Assembly (NCBI GenBank): GCA_039800205.1
Contig: JBDLRB010000189.1
Location: 14,823-78,822 of the forward strand
Direction of reading: 5' to 3'
Length of the DNA stretch: 64,000 nucleotides
From: SYIM01 sp039800205
Lineage (GTDB): Bacteria > Pseudomonadota > Gammaproteobacteria > Burkholderiales > Burkholderiaceae_E
Shown here: positions 45,201-52,439 of the stretch, piece after piece
Position numbering within the stretch: position 1 is the first letter of the stretch
How the letters are laid out: every line of letters starts with the position of its first letter
The notes under the pieces: generated by a model
Database searches by the model: none
The model's input: only the letters and a program-made list of their open reading frames with translations
Told to the model about the DNA's origin: nothing
Position numbers and translations under genes: made by a program

Positions 45201-45467
45201 GGCGAAATCCGCCACGGTATCGCCCTGCAGCTGAACTCGCGCGCCTGGCTGAAGCCGCATGCGATCGTGCACGGCCGAGGACTGCAGCCTGACCCCTCGC
45301 GCGAGGCCTGGCTGGAGGCGGGCGTGGGCCTTGAGATCGACCTGAAGGCACGGGTCGATCCCGTCCCCTGGGCACCCGTACGCTCGACGGGCATTGTGCG
45401 CCGCGTGCGTGGGCTCGATGGTGCGGGACGCACGGGTTGGACCGTCGGGGTATCGATCCAGTGGTGA
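42267..45467 (+). CDS. nfrA: NfrA-like TPR outer-membrane protein (phage N4 receptor type)
   Basis: A 1,066-residue exported protein: short signal peptide (ending GLARAQ), a periplasmic solenoid of about twenty TPR-like helical repeats (for example 'YFARAWRRIERGEFDRALTD', 'DEPQVLRRLIDLVRQTGDSE'), and a C-terminal beta-rich outer-membrane segment beginning near residue 905 ('LGLGVRRLLATPGELWVSAE', DASDDWLVRTSWS) as in the NfrA C-terminal domain. It should export or anchor the NfrB glycan. The frame is open upstream to 42099, inside the previous gene, but those residues are unlike a signal peptide. I place the start at TTG 42267, 1 base after the DUF2334 stop; no ATG or GTG gives a sensible signal peptide, so the start needs experimental support. 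Ends with GTGA overlap to the next gene. Confidence 0.82.
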   Translation: MRAWLGRVPAHDRRWLPGAVLTIALWDPAGLARAQDTLERFEASVPVPGPVARAVEHTSASSEARRFDRAGFVAQGYFARAWRRIERGEFDRALTDFERGLALDPSRRDAALARARLLARLGRARDAGAAFEQWLDTASNEAPEQRRAVVLELVEVLADGGQPRAALDVLDRYDGLSIEDSRLMDWRIELLSRLADSPKLIEALELRSRSAGATPAAQIADLDRAVTLATELGAWPRAIELLEAMTGRPGAPPTGRRRALIHERAGDRRAALETWQEVLDHASDRSDRLGIIDTMIAQARALQDRGIEGRLLTQAVDESGRAAHRLADLAAFADRSGDWGRARALTVELAEMTGTRADRALAFERIVKNHSPRVDEPAWLDRLDRLAAVHADFALRGRIAVRHLDEGREGHALQILEALAHQAPPPERRRAWLALAEIQGRRDEPIARARALLEAARLPGEPSVAESAQIDALVVLGRLSEAITRLEKGLQAAPDEPQVLRRLIDLVRQTGDSERVLALYQRLASTPRLGPIEQALAHREAAELARRAPEGLEVALIHYRRAIDLDPADPAPRRSLAEALAGMGLDHEAGEAFADAHLRSGDPMHALRALRLKGPEPLLVDRIERELAHWPDSMRARYWRLRGDHHVDTAEYGRAIRAWTRAIEAHPDPELDRALRRLRAFVARTQAGEAEREGRFVDAVAHWEAAERDLPEAEAAAGLGQALLRLGEPARAARAFARAREYSDPPSAQLLGDLGYAHLRAGERAQARSAFVQAIDRIQQDSALGAEALAIPWSAEDNTVTLQFGPRAGLIEALRAEVAEIDRPNARVALWHTWRARGRIDGTALTSGRPVEGGASTAPGSGGGIEWAYREPRPDGPGRQPIEWFARLLWSLEPDAHRIDRSSTQLGLGVRRLLATPGELWVSAERLVGVGEDASDDWLVRTSWSTRWGLADREQTGWQGAALADAGYLIDREQGLFYGEIRHGIALQLNSRAWLKPHAIVHGRGLQPDPSREAWLEAGVGLEIDLKARVDPVPWAPVRSTGIVRRVRGLDGAGRTGWTVGVSIQW

Positions 45468-46591
45468 GCGTACCGGGCTCCGCCCGCGACCCGGCCGGCG
45501 GAAGCCGCCCGCGCATCACGGGCCCGCTCAATCGTCGCCAGGGTTTGATTCAGGTCCTGAATGGGTTGGGCTCCGCGCTCTGTGCATCGGCCCCTGTTTC
45601 GATCGCGCACGAGCCCGCCAGTGGTGCGGAAGACGTCCCGCAGCACCCCAGGCTCGAGGGCAGCTTCATCCAGCTGTGGCGCAGGCACTTCGCCTGGACG
45701 CGGGCGGATTGGTCGGCCTTGCTCCAGGATATCGAAGCGCTCGGCCTTTCAACGCTGATTGTCCAATGGTCCCGTTACGATGCACTGCGCTTTGATCATC
45801 CGCTGCACGGATCGGGTCAACCGGATTCGCCGCTGGGTCGCCTGGCGCGCGCGAGCATCGGTCGGTCCGTGCGCCTGATGATGGGCCTGTGGCATGACCC
45901 GGCGTGGTGGCGTCACCCGGAGCTGCAGGGGCCGGCGCTGCGCGAGCGTCTGGATAGGTGGGTCGATGGGGCTCTGGATCAGGCGAGGATGCTGGCCCCG
46001 CTCGTTCGGGCCGTGCCGGCCTTTGAGGGCTGGTATCTGACCGAAGAGGTCGATGTGCGGAGCTGGTCCCCCTCGGCTCGCCTGCACGCACTGGGTGAGG
46101 CGCTGGAGCGTTTGTCGACGGGGCTGGATCGCATGATGCCGGGGGCGCTGCTCGCACTCTCGGGCTTTGGAGACCGCCGTGATTCGCCTGAACAGGGGGC
46201 CGACTTCTGGTCAAGCCTCTTCGATCGCGTGCCGCGCCTGGATCGGCTGCTGCTTCAGGACGGCATAGGTGTCGGACACGACGATCCGAGCGGGTGGGCC
46301 CGCAGGCTGCGCGCTGTCGAGCAGGCGTTCGCACGATCGAGTCGTCCGGCCGCGCGTGCCCGACCTGAGCTCTGGGCGGTGGTCGAAACCTTCCGGCAGC
46401 AGTCGGAAGCAGGCGCACCCTTTCGGGCCCGACCCGCGACGCTGCCTGAACTGGTGACGCAACTCGATTCAGCCGCGTTCGTCACCCGGCGCATCGCATT
46501 CAGCGCGCCCGACTACATGGTGCCCTCGGCCGGCCCGCTCGCGGCCCGCCTGTATCGCGACTACCGCGCGCACGTGGGCCTGATCGACTGA
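45464..46591 (+). CDS. Exported DUF4434-like putative glycoside hydrolase
   Basis: A 375-residue protein starting with GTG 45464 that overlaps the nfrA stop. A possible twin-arginine signal (NRRQGLIQVLNGLGSALCAS) is followed by a TIM-barrel-like domain: 'LEGSFIQLWRRHFAWTRADW', GLSTLIVQWSRYD, LWHDPAWW, the acidic pair in EGWYLTEEVD (about residues 190-199; candidate catalytic carboxylates), LLLQDGIGVG and ELWAVVETFRQ. These are features of the DUF4434 putative glycoside-hydrolase family seen beside polysaccharide synthases, where such enzymes trim or release the polymer. I infer that role. It is the last gene of the operon; 16 bases separate it from the convergent kinase. Confidence 0.75.
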   Translation: MSVPGSARDPAGGSRPRITGPLNRRQGLIQVLNGLGSALCASAPVSIAHEPASGAEDVPQHPRLEGSFIQLWRRHFAWTRADWSALLQDIEALGLSTLIVQWSRYDALRFDHPLHGSGQPDSPLGRLARASIGRSVRLMMGLWHDPAWWRHPELQGPALRERLDRWVDGALDQARMLAPLVRAVPAFEGWYLTEEVDVRSWSPSARLHALGEALERLSTGLDRMMPGALLALSGFGDRRDSPEQGADFWSSLFDRVPRLDRLLLQDGIGVGHDDPSGWARRLRAVEQAFARSSRPAARARPELWAVVETFRQQSEAGAPFRARPATLPELVTQLDSAAFVTRRIAFSAPDYMVPSAGPLAARLYRDYRAHVGLID

Positions 46592-46607
46592 GCCGCCGCC
46601 CGTGCGC

Positions 46608-48653
46608 TCAGCGCGTCTCGTCGACCGGCAGGCGGATCCAGAATCGAAGGCCCGGCCCGTCGACCGCTTCGACGCCCGCCTGCCCGCCGTGCAATTCCGC
46701 AATCGACCGAACCAGATAGAGGCCCAGGCCGATCCCTGCGACGCCCGGGTGGGTGTGCGCGCGGAAATATTTGTTGAACAGCTGGTCCAGTTCGGCCTGT
46801 GCGGTTGTCCCGCCAGCAGAGGTCACCGTGAGCAGCAGGCTCGAACCTTCCCGGCCGGCTTCGGGTCGGGTCAGGCGGCGGGCTTCGACGCGAATCGTGG
46901 TCCCCGGCGTGGCGTATTTTCGTGCGTTGTCGACCAGATTGGACATTGCAATTTCGACCAAACGATGGTCGGCAAGAATCGGGGCCAGGGGGGTGCCGAT
47001 CCGGACCTCGACGGCACCGGGCGAGCCGCCGACCTCGCAGGGCCAGACGAAGGGCTCGCCCCCCTCGATCAGCGTCAGACGGTGTTCGAGCGGGTCGATC
47101 ACGCTGGCAATCAGGGCTCGGGGGTCGATCTGAGAGAGCCGCACTTGCCACGCGCCATTGTCGAGCCGGTCGCGCGAGGCAGTTTCATTGATCAGCCGAG
47201 AGACCAGATGAACCGACGAGCGGATCCTCCTGTGGCGTTCGCGCACGGCGTCCGAGCCGATATCGGTCAACATTTCGAGGCTTTGCACGGACGAGTCGAT
47301 CACGCTGAGCGGGGTGTTGATCTCGTGGGCCAGCATCTCGATGAATCGTGACTTGTCTTCGCTCGCACGGCGCTGTTCCTCGAGCTCGGCCTGCGCGACC
47401 CGCATGGCGAGCTCATTGGTGCGGGCCCGATGGCGTTCAACTCGCAGGCCCGAGGCGAGCGCCAGATGCAGGAGCAGCAGATGAATCCAGGTGCCATATT
47501 CCCAGGCCTGTACGGTCATCAGGGTGGCCGGCACCGTACCCAGCGCGGCAAAGATCGATATGATCTGCGCGCTCATGAAGGCGGCATAGGCGGCGAACAC
47601 AAAGATGCCTGATCGCTTTGGCGCACGCAGCGTGTCCCAGCCACTGACGAGCATTGATACCAGGCCATAGGCGAGCATCACCACCATCAACATCTGGTTG
47701 GCGTAGAGCGCCCAGTCGGTGAACTGCAGAGAGAAGCTCAGTCCGATCAGGATCGCCAGGCCCTGCAGTGGCTTGAAGAGCCGAGGATGGGTCTGGTCGA
47801 TTCGAAGAATCCGAGAAGAGAACAGGATTGCGAACACGGCGAGGAGGTTCACCGGCAGGGCGATGAGCGGAATCAGGAGACGGGCGTCCGGAATCAGATC
47901 GGCGTTCAGAAACCCATATCGGCTGAGCGTCGTGAGACCCGCCGTCGCCACGAGCCCCGCGTAGACGAAGAAGATCGATTCTCGCGTCGCATAGGCGTTG
48001 ACGAGATTGATCACCAGCACGATCAGCAGGGCGCCGCCGAGCGCGCCCAGGTAGAACATCTGCCGCTCGCTCGCCTCGAGCAGCGCCAGGGGGGAGAGCA
48101 CTTGCGGAATCAGGGTGGCGGTTCCACTCGCCTTCACGCGCAGATGGACCGTGGTCGTCGGGGCCGCCAGCTTGAGTTCCACCGTCGGCACGCGCACCTG
48201 CGCGCCCCGTTGCGCAACCGGCACAATGACCCCGTTGGCGTGTTCCACGCCGTCGGGCGTCCGAAATCTCACCTCGTCGAGGTCGGGCATCCAGGCCTGC
48301 AGGTAGGCCGTCCGTCCGACCATCGCAGGCGGAACCGAAAGATCGACCCGCAGCCACCAGGCGCCGCCCGAGTAGCCCGCGTTCAGCGCGCGCCCAAGGG
48401 GCTGGAACCGGTGCGCGAGCGCGGGCGATGAAGCGCTCGCAAAGTCAAGACTTTGATCCGGGTCAAACAGTCCCGATAGCGTGGCGCTGACCGAATCCAG
48501 CCCGATCACCGCGACCCCGTCTGCGTGCGCGTCAGGCGCCTGAGCCGTGGCCCAGGGTGCGGCCAGCCAGAGCCACACCAGCACGAAAAGCGGCCACCTC
48601 AGCCGGTGCGACCGGTCGCGCGGCGGCGAGCGTCCGGTGCAGGCTGCGCTCAC
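46608..48653 (-). CDS. 7TMR-DISM hybrid-sensor-type histidine kinase
   Basis: 681 residues. Signal-like start (LFVLVWLWLAAPWATAQ), an extracellular 7TMR-DISMED2-like beta domain (about 40-195, with GGAWWLRVDLSVPP), seven membrane helices (about 205-415), a coiled coil, the phosphoacceptor in EMLAHEINTPLSVIDSS, and an ATPase domain with N box IAMSNLVDNARKYATPG and G2 box GIGLGLYLVRSIAELHGG. The adenine-binding DxGxG is replaced by TSAGGTT, a variant found in this subgroup that does not always abolish activity. I start at GTG 48653, inside the response regulator stop (GTGA overlap); the frame is open to 48953 but only antiparallel to the regulator. Likely senses an envelope or carbohydrate signal and pairs with the regulator upstream. 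Confidence 0.88.
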   Translation of the reverse strand: MSAACTGRSPPRDRSHRLRWPLFVLVWLWLAAPWATAQAPDAHADGVAVIGLDSVSATLSGLFDPDQSLDFASASSPALAHRFQPLGRALNAGYSGGAWWLRVDLSVPPAMVGRTAYLQAWMPDLDEVRFRTPDGVEHANGVIVPVAQRGAQVRVPTVELKLAAPTTTVHLRVKASGTATLIPQVLSPLALLEASERQMFYLGALGGALLIVLVINLVNAYATRESIFFVYAGLVATAGLTTLSRYGFLNADLIPDARLLIPLIALPVNLLAVFAILFSSRILRIDQTHPRLFKPLQGLAILIGLSFSLQFTDWALYANQMLMVVMLAYGLVSMLVSGWDTLRAPKRSGIFVFAAYAAFMSAQIISIFAALGTVPATLMTVQAWEYGTWIHLLLLHLALASGLRVERHRARTNELAMRVAQAELEEQRRASEDKSRFIEMLAHEINTPLSVIDSSVQSLEMLTDIGSDAVRERHRRIRSSVHLVSRLINETASRDRLDNGAWQVRLSQIDPRALIASVIDPLEHRLTLIEGGEPFVWPCEVGGSPGAVEVRIGTPLAPILADHRLVEIAMSNLVDNARKYATPGTTIRVEARRLTRPEAGREGSSLLLTVTSAGGTTAQAELDQLFNKYFRAHTHPGVAGIGLGLYLVRSIAELHGGQAGVEAVDGPGLRFWIRLPVDETR

Positions 48654-49411
48654 AGGCTCAAGCCGATGATCCGCGGGCCGACCCAGGCGTAGCCGCGCGC
48701 GCGCCAGGTCCGAACCTGGAGCGCCGGGTCGAAGTGCTCGAGCTGCTGCCGCAGCCGGCTGATCAGGGTGTTCACCCGCGTGTCCGGAAAATCCACGTAT
48801 TCGATGCCCAGCGCACTCACCATTTGCTGGCGATCGAGCACGGCACCGGCGTGTCGGACCAGCAAGCCAAAGATGGTCGCCTGCTGGGGGGTCAGTTCCA
48901 GGGCCCGACCGTCGGGCGCGAAGAGGGTGCGGGCGAGCAGGTCGAAGCGCCATCCGGGCGGTCTGCTGCTCGCCTCCAGGCGCCTGTACAGCGCAAGGAT
49001 GATGGCGGTCAGCTCCCGGCGATCGACGGGTTTGACCAGATACTGATCGCCTCCAGAGGCCAGGGCATCGACCTTGTCGCCGACCGCGGATCGCGCGCTC
49101 AGGATGACGATGCCCAGCCGGCTGGGGTCGCGCAGCCGGTTGGCGATCGAAAAACCACTCTCGCCCGGCAGATTGAGGTCGAGCACCAGCACATCACAGG
49201 GTTCGGCGTGAAGCAGCCGGTCCAGCTCGGTCGCGTCCCGCGCGCCCCGCACCTTGAGGCCGGCGCCGCGCTGCTGAAAGACCAGCTCTTCAAGCAAGGC
49301 CGGGTTGTCCTCGACGATGATTACGTTCGGGCTCGGGTCCGGCAGCTTGTCCGGGCCGGAGTCCGCCGGGCGGGGGCGGGGAGGACGGATGGAAGGCGAG
49401 GCGCTACTCAG
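48650..49411 (-). CDS. OmpR-type response regulator
   Basis: Receiver domain with phosphoacceptor aspartate in LVLDLNLPGESG, conserved serine and lysine in VILSARSA and YLVKPVD, and a C-terminal winged helix (LELTPQQATIFGLLVRHAG, then TRVNTLISRLRQQLE). It is coupled to the downstream kinase by a 4-base overlap. The start is odd: no ATG or GTG fits. CTG 49411 (LSSASPSIRPP) has GGGAG at ideal spacing and gives 253 residues with a Pro-rich N-terminal extension; TTG 49531 would add 40 unlikely residues. It is convergent with, and probably a regulator of, the nfr-like operon, or of the surface protein at 55164. Confidence 0.85.
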   Translation of the reverse strand: MSSASPSIRPPRPRPADSGPDKLPDPSPNVIIVEDNPALLEELVFQQRGAGLKVRGARDATELDRLLHAEPCDVLVLDLNLPGESGFSIANRLRDPSRLGIVILSARSAVGDKVDALASGGDQYLVKPVDRRELTAIILALYRRLEASSRPPGWRFDLLARTLFAPDGRALELTPQQATIFGLLVRHAGAVLDRQQMVSALGIEYVDFPDTRVNTLISRLRQQLEHFDPALQVRTWRARGYAWVGPRIIGLSL

Positions 49412-49596
49412 AATGAGCTCCCTGTTCAGTTCGGTTTCGGTCGGACCATGCCGCGAAACCGGTCGCCGGGCAAGACGGCCCTGGACACATTCATGGCGTG
49501 GATGGCCCCACTCCGGAGCACCGCGAGACAAGCGTTCCAGCGTAACATTGTCGCCGAGCGGAACCCGATGAGGTTTCGCCGCAGGGAGAGATCATA

Positions 49597-51171
49597 ATGA
49601 ACGGAGCCGATCATCTGGTGCACAGCCTGCTTGCAGGCGGGGTCGATGTCTGCTTTGCCAACCCCGGCACTTCAGAAATGCATTTCGTGGCCGCCCTCGA
49701 CCGCCACGCCGGCATGCGCTGCGTGCTGGGGTTGTTCGAGGGGGTCGTGACCGGCGCGGCCGATGGCTACTGGCGGATGGCGGGTCGCCCCGCCGCGACC
49801 TTGCTCCACCTTGGGCCCGGGCTGGGCAATGGCCTGGCCAATCTGCACAATGCGCGCAAGGCCCGCTCCGGCATCGTCAACGTGGTGGGCGAACACGCAC
49901 TCGATCATATCGCGCTGGATGCGCCGCTCACCGCCGACATCGAGGGCATCGCCCGCCCGGTCTCGCATTGGGTGCGCACCACGCAGTCGGCCCGTGCCAT
50001 CGGTGAGGATACCCGTGAGGCGGTCGCCGTCGCGTCCTCGATGCCGGGATCGATCGCCACACTGGTCCTGCCCGCTGATGCGGCCTGGACCGACCTGCCG
50101 TCCGATTTCGCGTTGCCGCAGCCCGGGTCGCGTCGTCCCGTTCGAGCGCCGCGTGCGCTCGAGGCGGCCGCCGTCGCCGACTGCGCACGCGCTGTGCGGG
50201 CGCCGGGTCGGACCTTGCTGCTCCTGGGCGGCGAGGCTGCGTCCGAGCCGGCCTTGCAGGCGGCGGGGCGCATCGGCACGGCAACCGGCTGCGCGGTGAT
50301 GACCGAGTTCTATGTGGCCCGCCTGGCTCGGGGAGCCGGCCGGGTGATTGCGCCCCGACTGCCCTATGCGGTCGAGCCGGCGCTGGCGGCCCTCGCGCCG
50401 TTTTCCCGGGTCATTCTGGTCGGCGCACGCGAACCCGTTGCCTTCTTCGCCTACCCAGGCAAGCCCGGCCGGTTGTTGCCGGCCGGTTGTGAGGTGTTGA
50501 CGCTCGCCCAGTCTGACCAGGATTTACCCGGCGCATTGGCTGCGCTGGCTGACGCACTCGACGCGCGCACGGTCGATCCGGTCCATGTGGCTCCGCGTAC
50601 CCGTGTGGGGCGCTCGGCCCTGCCTACGGGTGCCCCCGATTCGGCCGGCATTGCGGCCGTCCTGACAGAATTCATGCCCGAGCAGGCCATCGTGATCGAT
50701 GAGGCAGTCAGCGTGGGTCGCGCCTTTGGTCCGGCAACGGTCGGTGCGGCGCCGCATGACTGGCTGGCCGTGATGGGGGGCTCGATCGGTTTCGGCTTGC
50801 CCGCGGCGGTCGGCGCCGCGGTGGCTGCGCCCGATCGCAAGGTGGTGGCCCTCGAGGGCGATGGCAGTGCCCTGTATACGATCCAGGCGCTCTGGACCAT
50901 GGCCCGCGAGGGGCTCGATATCGTGGTCGTGATTCTGGCCAACCGGGCCTACCAGATCCTGCGTGGTGAATTTGCCGGTGTGGGCGCGGGTGCCCCGGGG
51001 CAGCGGGCGACCGACATGCTGACCCTCGATCGACCCACGCTCGACTTTGTTGCGATCGCCCGCGGCATGGGGCTCGAGGCGGGTCGCGCTGAAGACCTGG
51101 GCGATTTCGCTCGCCTGTTCGAGCGTGCGTGCTCGCAGCGGGGTCCGGCGCTGATCGAACTGGTGATCTGA
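49597..51171 (+). CDS. Thiamine-diphosphate-dependent enzyme, acetolactate-synthase large-subunit-like
   Basis: A 524-residue ThDP enzyme with the three usual domains: N-terminal pyrimidine-binding (GGVDVCFANPGTSEMHFVAA and the catalytic glutamate in GLFEGVVTGAADGYWRMAG), central, and the C-terminal ThDP/Mg motif LEGDGSALYTIQALWT. It lacks the residues that identify true biosynthetic acetolactate synthase (no ilvN partner, shorter than the usual ~570), so it resembles the ALS-like decarboxylases often named IlvB in Burkholderiales and its reaction is unknown. GGGAGAG lies 7 bases before the ATG. Divergent from the response regulator. Confidence 0.85.
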   Translation: MNGADHLVHSLLAGGVDVCFANPGTSEMHFVAALDRHAGMRCVLGLFEGVVTGAADGYWRMAGRPAATLLHLGPGLGNGLANLHNARKARSGIVNVVGEHALDHIALDAPLTADIEGIARPVSHWVRTTQSARAIGEDTREAVAVASSMPGSIATLVLPADAAWTDLPSDFALPQPGSRRPVRAPRALEAAAVADCARAVRAPGRTLLLLGGEAASEPALQAAGRIGTATGCAVMTEFYVARLARGAGRVIAPRLPYAVEPALAALAPFSRVILVGAREPVAFFAYPGKPGRLLPAGCEVLTLAQSDQDLPGALAALADALDARTVDPVHVAPRTRVGRSALPTGAPDSAGIAAVLTEFMPEQAIVIDEAVSVGRAFGPATVGAAPHDWLAVMGGSIGFGLPAAVGAAVAAPDRKVVALEGDGSALYTIQALWTMAREGLDIVVVILANRAYQILRGEFAGVGAGAPGQRATDMLTLDRPTLDFVAIARGMGLEAGRAEDLGDFARLFERACSQRGPALIELVI

Positions 51172-51235
51172 CCGGCGCATTCCGCGTGACGCGGCTCAAT
51201 TTTCCAATCCCGACTTCAAGCGGAGACTCGGCCTC

Positions 51236-52375
51236 ATGATGCCTTTGAAAAATGATGTGTTCCTGCGGGCGCTGCGGCGCGAAGCCACCGAGTACACGCC
51301 GGTCTGGCTGATGCGTCAGGCCGGCCGCTATTTGCCCGAGTACAACGCCACCCGAAAACGTGCGGGCAGCTTCCTTGGCCTGTGCAAGAACCCCGAGCTC
51401 GCCTGCGAGGTCACCCTGCAGCCGCTCGAGCGCTATCCCCTGGATGCCGCCATTCTCTTTTCCGACATCCTCACGGTCCCCGATGCCATGGGACTGGGTC
51501 TCTATTTCGCCGAGGGCGAGGGGCCGCGTTTCGAACGTCCGGTGCGCGACGAGGCGGCTGTGGCCCAATTGTGCGCGCCCGATCCCAACGAGAGCCTGCG
51601 CTACGTCATGGACGCGGTCCGCACGATCCGGCATGCGCTGGGCGGGCGCGTGCCCTTGATCGGTTTTTCGGGCAGCCCCTGGACGCTCGCGTGTTACATG
51701 GTCGAAGGGGGGGGCAGTGATGACTTCCGAACCATCAAGACCATGCTCTACCAGCGTCCCGACCTGCTCGAGCGCATCGTTTCGGTCAACGCCCAGGCCG
51801 TCGCGGATTATCTGAATGCTCAGGTCGAGGCCGGCGCGCAGGCCCTGATGGTGTTCGACTCCTGGGGCGGTGCCCTGGCCGACGATGCCTTCCACCGATT
51901 TTCACTGGGACCGATCCGTCAGGTGCTCGCGGGCTTGCGTCCGACCCGGGAGGAGCCCGTCTTCGACGCCGAGGGCGGGGTGATCGGGCAGCAGCAGGTG
52001 TCGGTTCCGGTCATCGTGTTCACCAAAGGGGGCGGGCTCTGGCTCGAGTCGATCGCCGCGACCGGGTGCGATGCGGTCGGGGTCGACTGGACGGTCAATC
52101 TGGGTCAGGCGCGCGCGCGGGTGGGCGATCGCTGTGCCATCCAGGGCAACCTCGATCCGATGGTGCTGATGGCCCGTCCCCAGCAGATTCGGGCCGAGGT
52201 GCTCAAGACCCTGGAAAGCTTTGGCGTGCCGCAGGCGGGGGTGGGCCACGTGTTCAATCTCGGCCACGGCATTTCGCAGTTCACGCCCCCGGATTCGGTC
52301 AGCGCATTGGTCGAGACCGTTCACGCGTACAGCCGTGAGCAGCGCCGTCGTGGGGCGGGCGTCTCGACGCTCTGA
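51236..52375 (+). CDS. hemE: Uroporphyrinogen decarboxylase
   Basis: Decarboxylates the four acetate side chains of uroporphyrinogen III to coproporphyrinogen III in haem synthesis. The N-terminal signature PVWLMRQAGRYLPEY and 'GFSGSPWTLACYMVEGGGS' are present, with 'VDWTVNLGQARARVGDRCAI' and GNLDP toward the end. 379 residues, slightly longer than the usual ~355 because of a loop (about 225-250). Two ATGs occur (51236, 51239). The hemE-priA pair is common near the origin in betaproteobacteria. Confidence 0.97.
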   Translation: MMPLKNDVFLRALRREATEYTPVWLMRQAGRYLPEYNATRKRAGSFLGLCKNPELACEVTLQPLERYPLDAAILFSDILTVPDAMGLGLYFAEGEGPRFERPVRDEAAVAQLCAPDPNESLRYVMDAVRTIRHALGGRVPLIGFSGSPWTLACYMVEGGGSDDFRTIKTMLYQRPDLLERIVSVNAQAVADYLNAQVEAGAQALMVFDSWGGALADDAFHRFSLGPIRQVLAGLRPTREEPVFDAEGGVIGQQQVSVPVIVFTKGGGLWLESIAATGCDAVGVDWTVNLGQARARVGDRCAIQGNLDPMVLMARPQQIRAEVLKTLESFGVPQAGVGHVFNLGHGISQFTPPDSVSALVETVHAYSREQRRRGAGVSTL

Positions 52376-52392
52376 GCGCCGGGCGATCGGCA

Positions 52393-52430
52393 GGGGGCGG
52401 CGGATTCCGAACGCCCCCGATCGGGGTTTT
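52393..52430 (+). terminator. Terminator after hemE
   Basis: Two alternative stems: GGGGGCG (52393) pairing CGCCCCC (52412), and a CCCCGATCGGGG palindrome (52415-52426) followed directly by TTTT. Stem plus T-run 18-55 bases after the hemE stop suits an intrinsic terminator. Confidence 0.65.
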
Positions 52431-52439
52431 CCGCGGTTG

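Noticed and set aside
43347..45272. 641-codon minus-strand frame opposite nfrA
   Set aside because: Arg/Gln/Leu-rich product of GC-rich antisense; the plus strand has a clear TPR/NfrA protein.
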